From Acidobacteriota bacterium (GTDB taxonomy: Bacteria > Acidobacteriota > Terriglobia > Acidiferrales > UBA7541), in the NCBI GenBank assembly GCA_003161495.1, contig PMOP01000318.1, forward strand, positions 227 through 7,027: a stretch of DNA of 6,801 nt, written 5' to 3'. The notes under the pieces were generated by a model. That model had not been told where the DNA came from. It worked only from the letters and a program-made list of their open reading frames with translations, and made no database searches. Below, one piece after another: positions 5,077 to 6,801 of the stretch. Positions within the stretch are counted from its first letter, which is position 1. Each line of letters starts with the position of its first letter. Position numbers and translations under genes: made by a program.

Positions 5077-6309
5077 CTAGAGGAGCTTTTCCGGTTCAAC
5101 AATGGCAGCGGCAAGGTCGGTCAGGAACATAGCGGCGCGCGCGCCATCGAAGACGCGGTGATCGCAGGAAAGAGTGAGCGTCATTATCGGGCGAATGCCC
5201 GGTTTTCCATCGACGGGCACAACGCGATCGGCGATGCGGCCCACGGCGAGGATTGCGGCCTGCGGAGCGACGATGATCGCAGTGAACGCGTCCACTTGAT
5301 ACATGCCAAGATTGCTGATTGTGAAGGTCGCGCCCGTGATATCGGCAGGCCGCAATTTTCCTGAGCGGGCGCGCTCGGTGAGGTCGCGCCGCGTCGCGGC
5401 AATCTCGCCGAGTTTTTTCTTGTTTGCGCCGGGAATCGACGCCACCACGACGCCGTCATCCACAGCCATGGCGATGCCCACGTTTATTTCCGGATGTATG
5501 CGGATTCCATCGCCCGTCCAGCTGGCATTCACGAGCGGATGTTTTTCGAGAGAGCGCGCCACTGCCGCGACCAGCAAGTCGGTGTGGCTGAGCCGGACGC
5601 CCCGCTCTTTCTCGATGCCCGCTCCGAATTTTTCGCGCGCTGCGAGGAGCGCCCCTGCGTCAATCTCGCGTGTCACAAAGAAATGCGGTGCAGTGGTCCA
5701 ACTTTGCGTAGTCCGCTCAGCCATCAGCCGAGCGACCTGGGTCAGGTTTTGAGTAGCGTAGGCTTCAGCCTGCGGTTTTTGTGCGGCTTGAGGAGAGCCG
5801 TCCGGAGAAGAAGATGATGTAACAAACGCCAGAACATCTTCCGCCAGAATTTCCCCTTCGCCGCCCGTTCCGCGAACGCGCGAAAGATCCACCTCATGCT
5901 CGCGAGCCAGTCGCCGCGCCTTCGGAGAGATCCGAGCGCTTGACGCACCAGCTGCAGCAGGCGCGACAGAATTATTCGCAGCAGCAGCAGAAGAGGCCGC
6001 GACGGGCGCAGCCTTCGTGTCCATGCGCCGCCCCGACGCGGAAGCAGCTTCATCGACCGGCGGCTTTTCGCCTTCACTGACGATCCAGGCAATCGTTTGT
6101 CCTACAGGTATGACGTCTCCCGCGTGGGCCTTAACGCCCGCAAGTATTCCATCCGCGGGCGATTCAATTTCCACCACTGCTTTATCGGTCTCGACATCCA
6201 GCAGCGGTTCTCCTCTGGCGACGGACTCGCCTTCTTTTTTTCGCCAGGACAATAGCTTGCCGGTTTCCTGAGCCATCTCGAGCGCGGGCATAACAATGCT
6301 GTGGGCCAT
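5077..6309 (-). CDS. Dihydrolipoamide acyltransferase (E2)
   Basis: This 410-residue protein is the core of a 2-oxo acid dehydrogenase complex: it passes an acyl group from E1 through lipoamide to CoA. Domain order is lipoyl domain (1-78) with the lipoylated lysine K43 in ETDKAVVEIES, Ala/Pro/Ser linker (about 82-124), peripheral subunit-binding domain (126-162, RISPKARRLAREHEVDLSRV then RGTGG), second linker, and catalytic domain (about 185-410). The catalytic motif is SCDHRVFDG (381-389) with H384 and D388. SNLGMYQVDAF (332-342) and APQAAILAVGR (348-358) also match. One lipoyl domain is typical of such bacterial E2s. Pyruvate or acetoin as substrate is likelier than branched-chain or 2-oxoglutarate, but the sequence alone does not decide. 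The ATG at 6309 suits the lipoyl N-terminus, yet there is no real Shine-Dalgarno; a GC hairpin fills that space. E1 and E3 are not in the window. Confidence 0.93.
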   Translation of the reverse strand: MAHSIVMPALEMAQETGKLLSWRKKEGESVARGEPLLDVETDKAVVEIESPADGILAGVKAHAGDVIPVGQTIAWIVSEGEKPPVDEAASASGRRMDTKAAPVAASSAAAANNSVAPAAAGASSARISPKARRLAREHEVDLSRVRGTGGEGEILAEDVLAFVTSSSSPDGSPQAAQKPQAEAYATQNLTQVARLMAERTTQSWTTAPHFFVTREIDAGALLAAREKFGAGIEKERGVRLSHTDLLVAAVARSLEKHPLVNASWTGDGIRIHPEINVGIAMAVDDGVVVASIPGANKKKLGEIAATRRDLTERARSGKLRPADITGATFTISNLGMYQVDAFTAIIVAPQAAILAVGRIADRVVPVDGKPGIRPIMTLTLSCDHRVFDGARAAMFLTDLAAAIVEPEKLL

Positions 6310-6323
6310 AATGTTTTTCTAGA

Positions 6324-6340
6324 GCGGCGGGAGACGCCGC
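6324..6340. repeat. GC hairpin between the M24 and E2 genes
   Basis: GCGGCG (6324-6329) and CGCCGC (6335-6340) form a 6-bp all-GC stem with loop GGAGA. It fills most of the 30-nt gap between the M24 stop and the E2 start, touching the stop codon on one side. On the minus strand it is followed by TCTAGAAAAACATT, not a T-run, so it is not a terminator. The plus-strand text GGCGGGAGACGCCGCTAC resembles GGCGGGACGCCGGCGCCAC at 3625-3643. It may mask or replace the ribosome binding site of E2. Confidence 0.6.
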
Positions 6341-6801
6341 TACTTGGCTACTTTCGTTCCTTCCGTCCTGGCGCTGGCTTCCACCATTTCCAGCACGTGC
6401 TGGCTGGGAGGTCCGTCATGCTCGCGAATGGTTTCAAGCGGTCCATCGACGGTTACATAAGGGGCTCCGGCGACAAGAAGTTTTTCCGCCGGGAAACGCG
6501 TGATCACTTCGTGGCCGGTTTCGGTCACGACGATTTCTTCCTCGATGCGCGCCGCGCTCCAGCCATCGGTTGCCGGCCAGAAAGTTTCCAGTGCGAACAC
6601 CATCCCCGGCTTGATTTCATGCGCATGCTCGAGCGACACGAGACGGCTGATCACCGGCTTTTCCCAGATCGCCAGGCCAATGCCGTGGCCGAATTGCAGA
6701 GCGAACGCCGCTTCCTCGTCCGGGAAACCGAACTCCGTGGCCTTGGGCCACACGGCCGCAATTTCCGCTGTGGTGCGTCCGGGGCGAATCAGCGAAATCG
6801 C
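6340..6801 (-). CDS. M24-family metallopeptidase, C-terminal part
   Basis: This is the last 153 residues of a pita-bread-fold metallopeptidase (M24; Xaa-Pro aminopeptidase/prolidase-like), running off the right edge. Reading from the edge, AISLIRPGRTTAEIAAVW (1-18) is the usual helix before the active site. FGHGIGL (37-43) holds the metal-ligand H39, PGMVFALET (65-73) ligand E72, and ARIEEEIVVTETG (84-96) the last ligand Glu (E87 or E88). In place of the usual His-Glu after GHGIGL, the sequence is IWEKP, so W46 (codon 6666-6664) replaces the second active-site His. The two metal-binding Asp and the N-terminal domain are outside the window. A tail of about 40 residues follows the fold (after 111). 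It lies 30 nt before E2 in the same direction, so co-transcription is likely. Peptidase activity is uncertain; M24 members include non-peptidases. Confidence 0.85.
   Translation of the reverse strand, partial: AISLIRPGRTTAEIAAVWPKATEFGFPDEEAAFALQFGHGIGLAIWEKPVISRLVSLEHAHEIKPGMVFALETFWPATDGWSAARIEEEIVVTETGHEVITRFPAEKLLVAGAPYVTVDGPLETIREHDGPPSQHVLEMVEASARTEGTKVAK

Overview
This window looks like a piece of a GC-rich environmental bacterial chromosome. An Acidobacteriota origin is my best inference, based on the style of the intergenic repeats (the 'TCATTCTGAGCGAAGCGAAG' element and short GC hairpins) and on the gene mix. No 16S or marker gene is present to prove it. Base composition and gene density are ordinary chromosomal, with no phage, plasmid or transposase gene in view.

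Layout. Bases 1-596 hold no intact gene. They contain a perfect 31-bp inverted repeat (275-305/335-365), a degraded 3' end of a GIY-YIG endonuclease whose stop codon lies inside that repeat, and a second strong hairpin (533-559). Bases 597-1287 (minus) encode a toxin-first HigBA-like toxin-antitoxin pair. A divergent small four-helix membrane protein follows (1449-1910, TTG start with a strong Shine-Dalgarno). Next are an unpaired HicB-type antitoxin with a possible leaderless promoter (1971-2183) and, convergent with it, a small NATD1-type acetyltransferase (2196-2522). A DUF1569/DinB-like protein lies at 2619-3107 (minus). Bases 3108-3501 carry no convincing gene, only promoters. A complete tRNA-Leu(UAA) with encoded CCA is at 3502-3587.

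The right half is a single minus-strand gene row: the C-terminal part of an M24-family metallopeptidase (enters from the right edge, stops at 6340), a dihydrolipoamide acyltransferase (E2; 5077-6309) and a DctA-type dicarboxylate symporter (3662-4972), closed by a strong intrinsic terminator (3616-3639) that faces the tRNA gene. E2 and DctA together suggest carbon entry and oxidation: uptake of C4-dicarboxylates and acyl-CoA formation from a 2-oxo acid. The E1 and E3 subunits are not in the window.

I did not find a clearly new biological system. The best leads are the GIY-YIG remnant joined to the inverted repeat, the orphan HicB with a leaderless-type promoter, the Trp replacing the usual His in the M24 enzyme, and a related GC hairpin appearing both as the dctA terminator and between the M24 and E2 genes.
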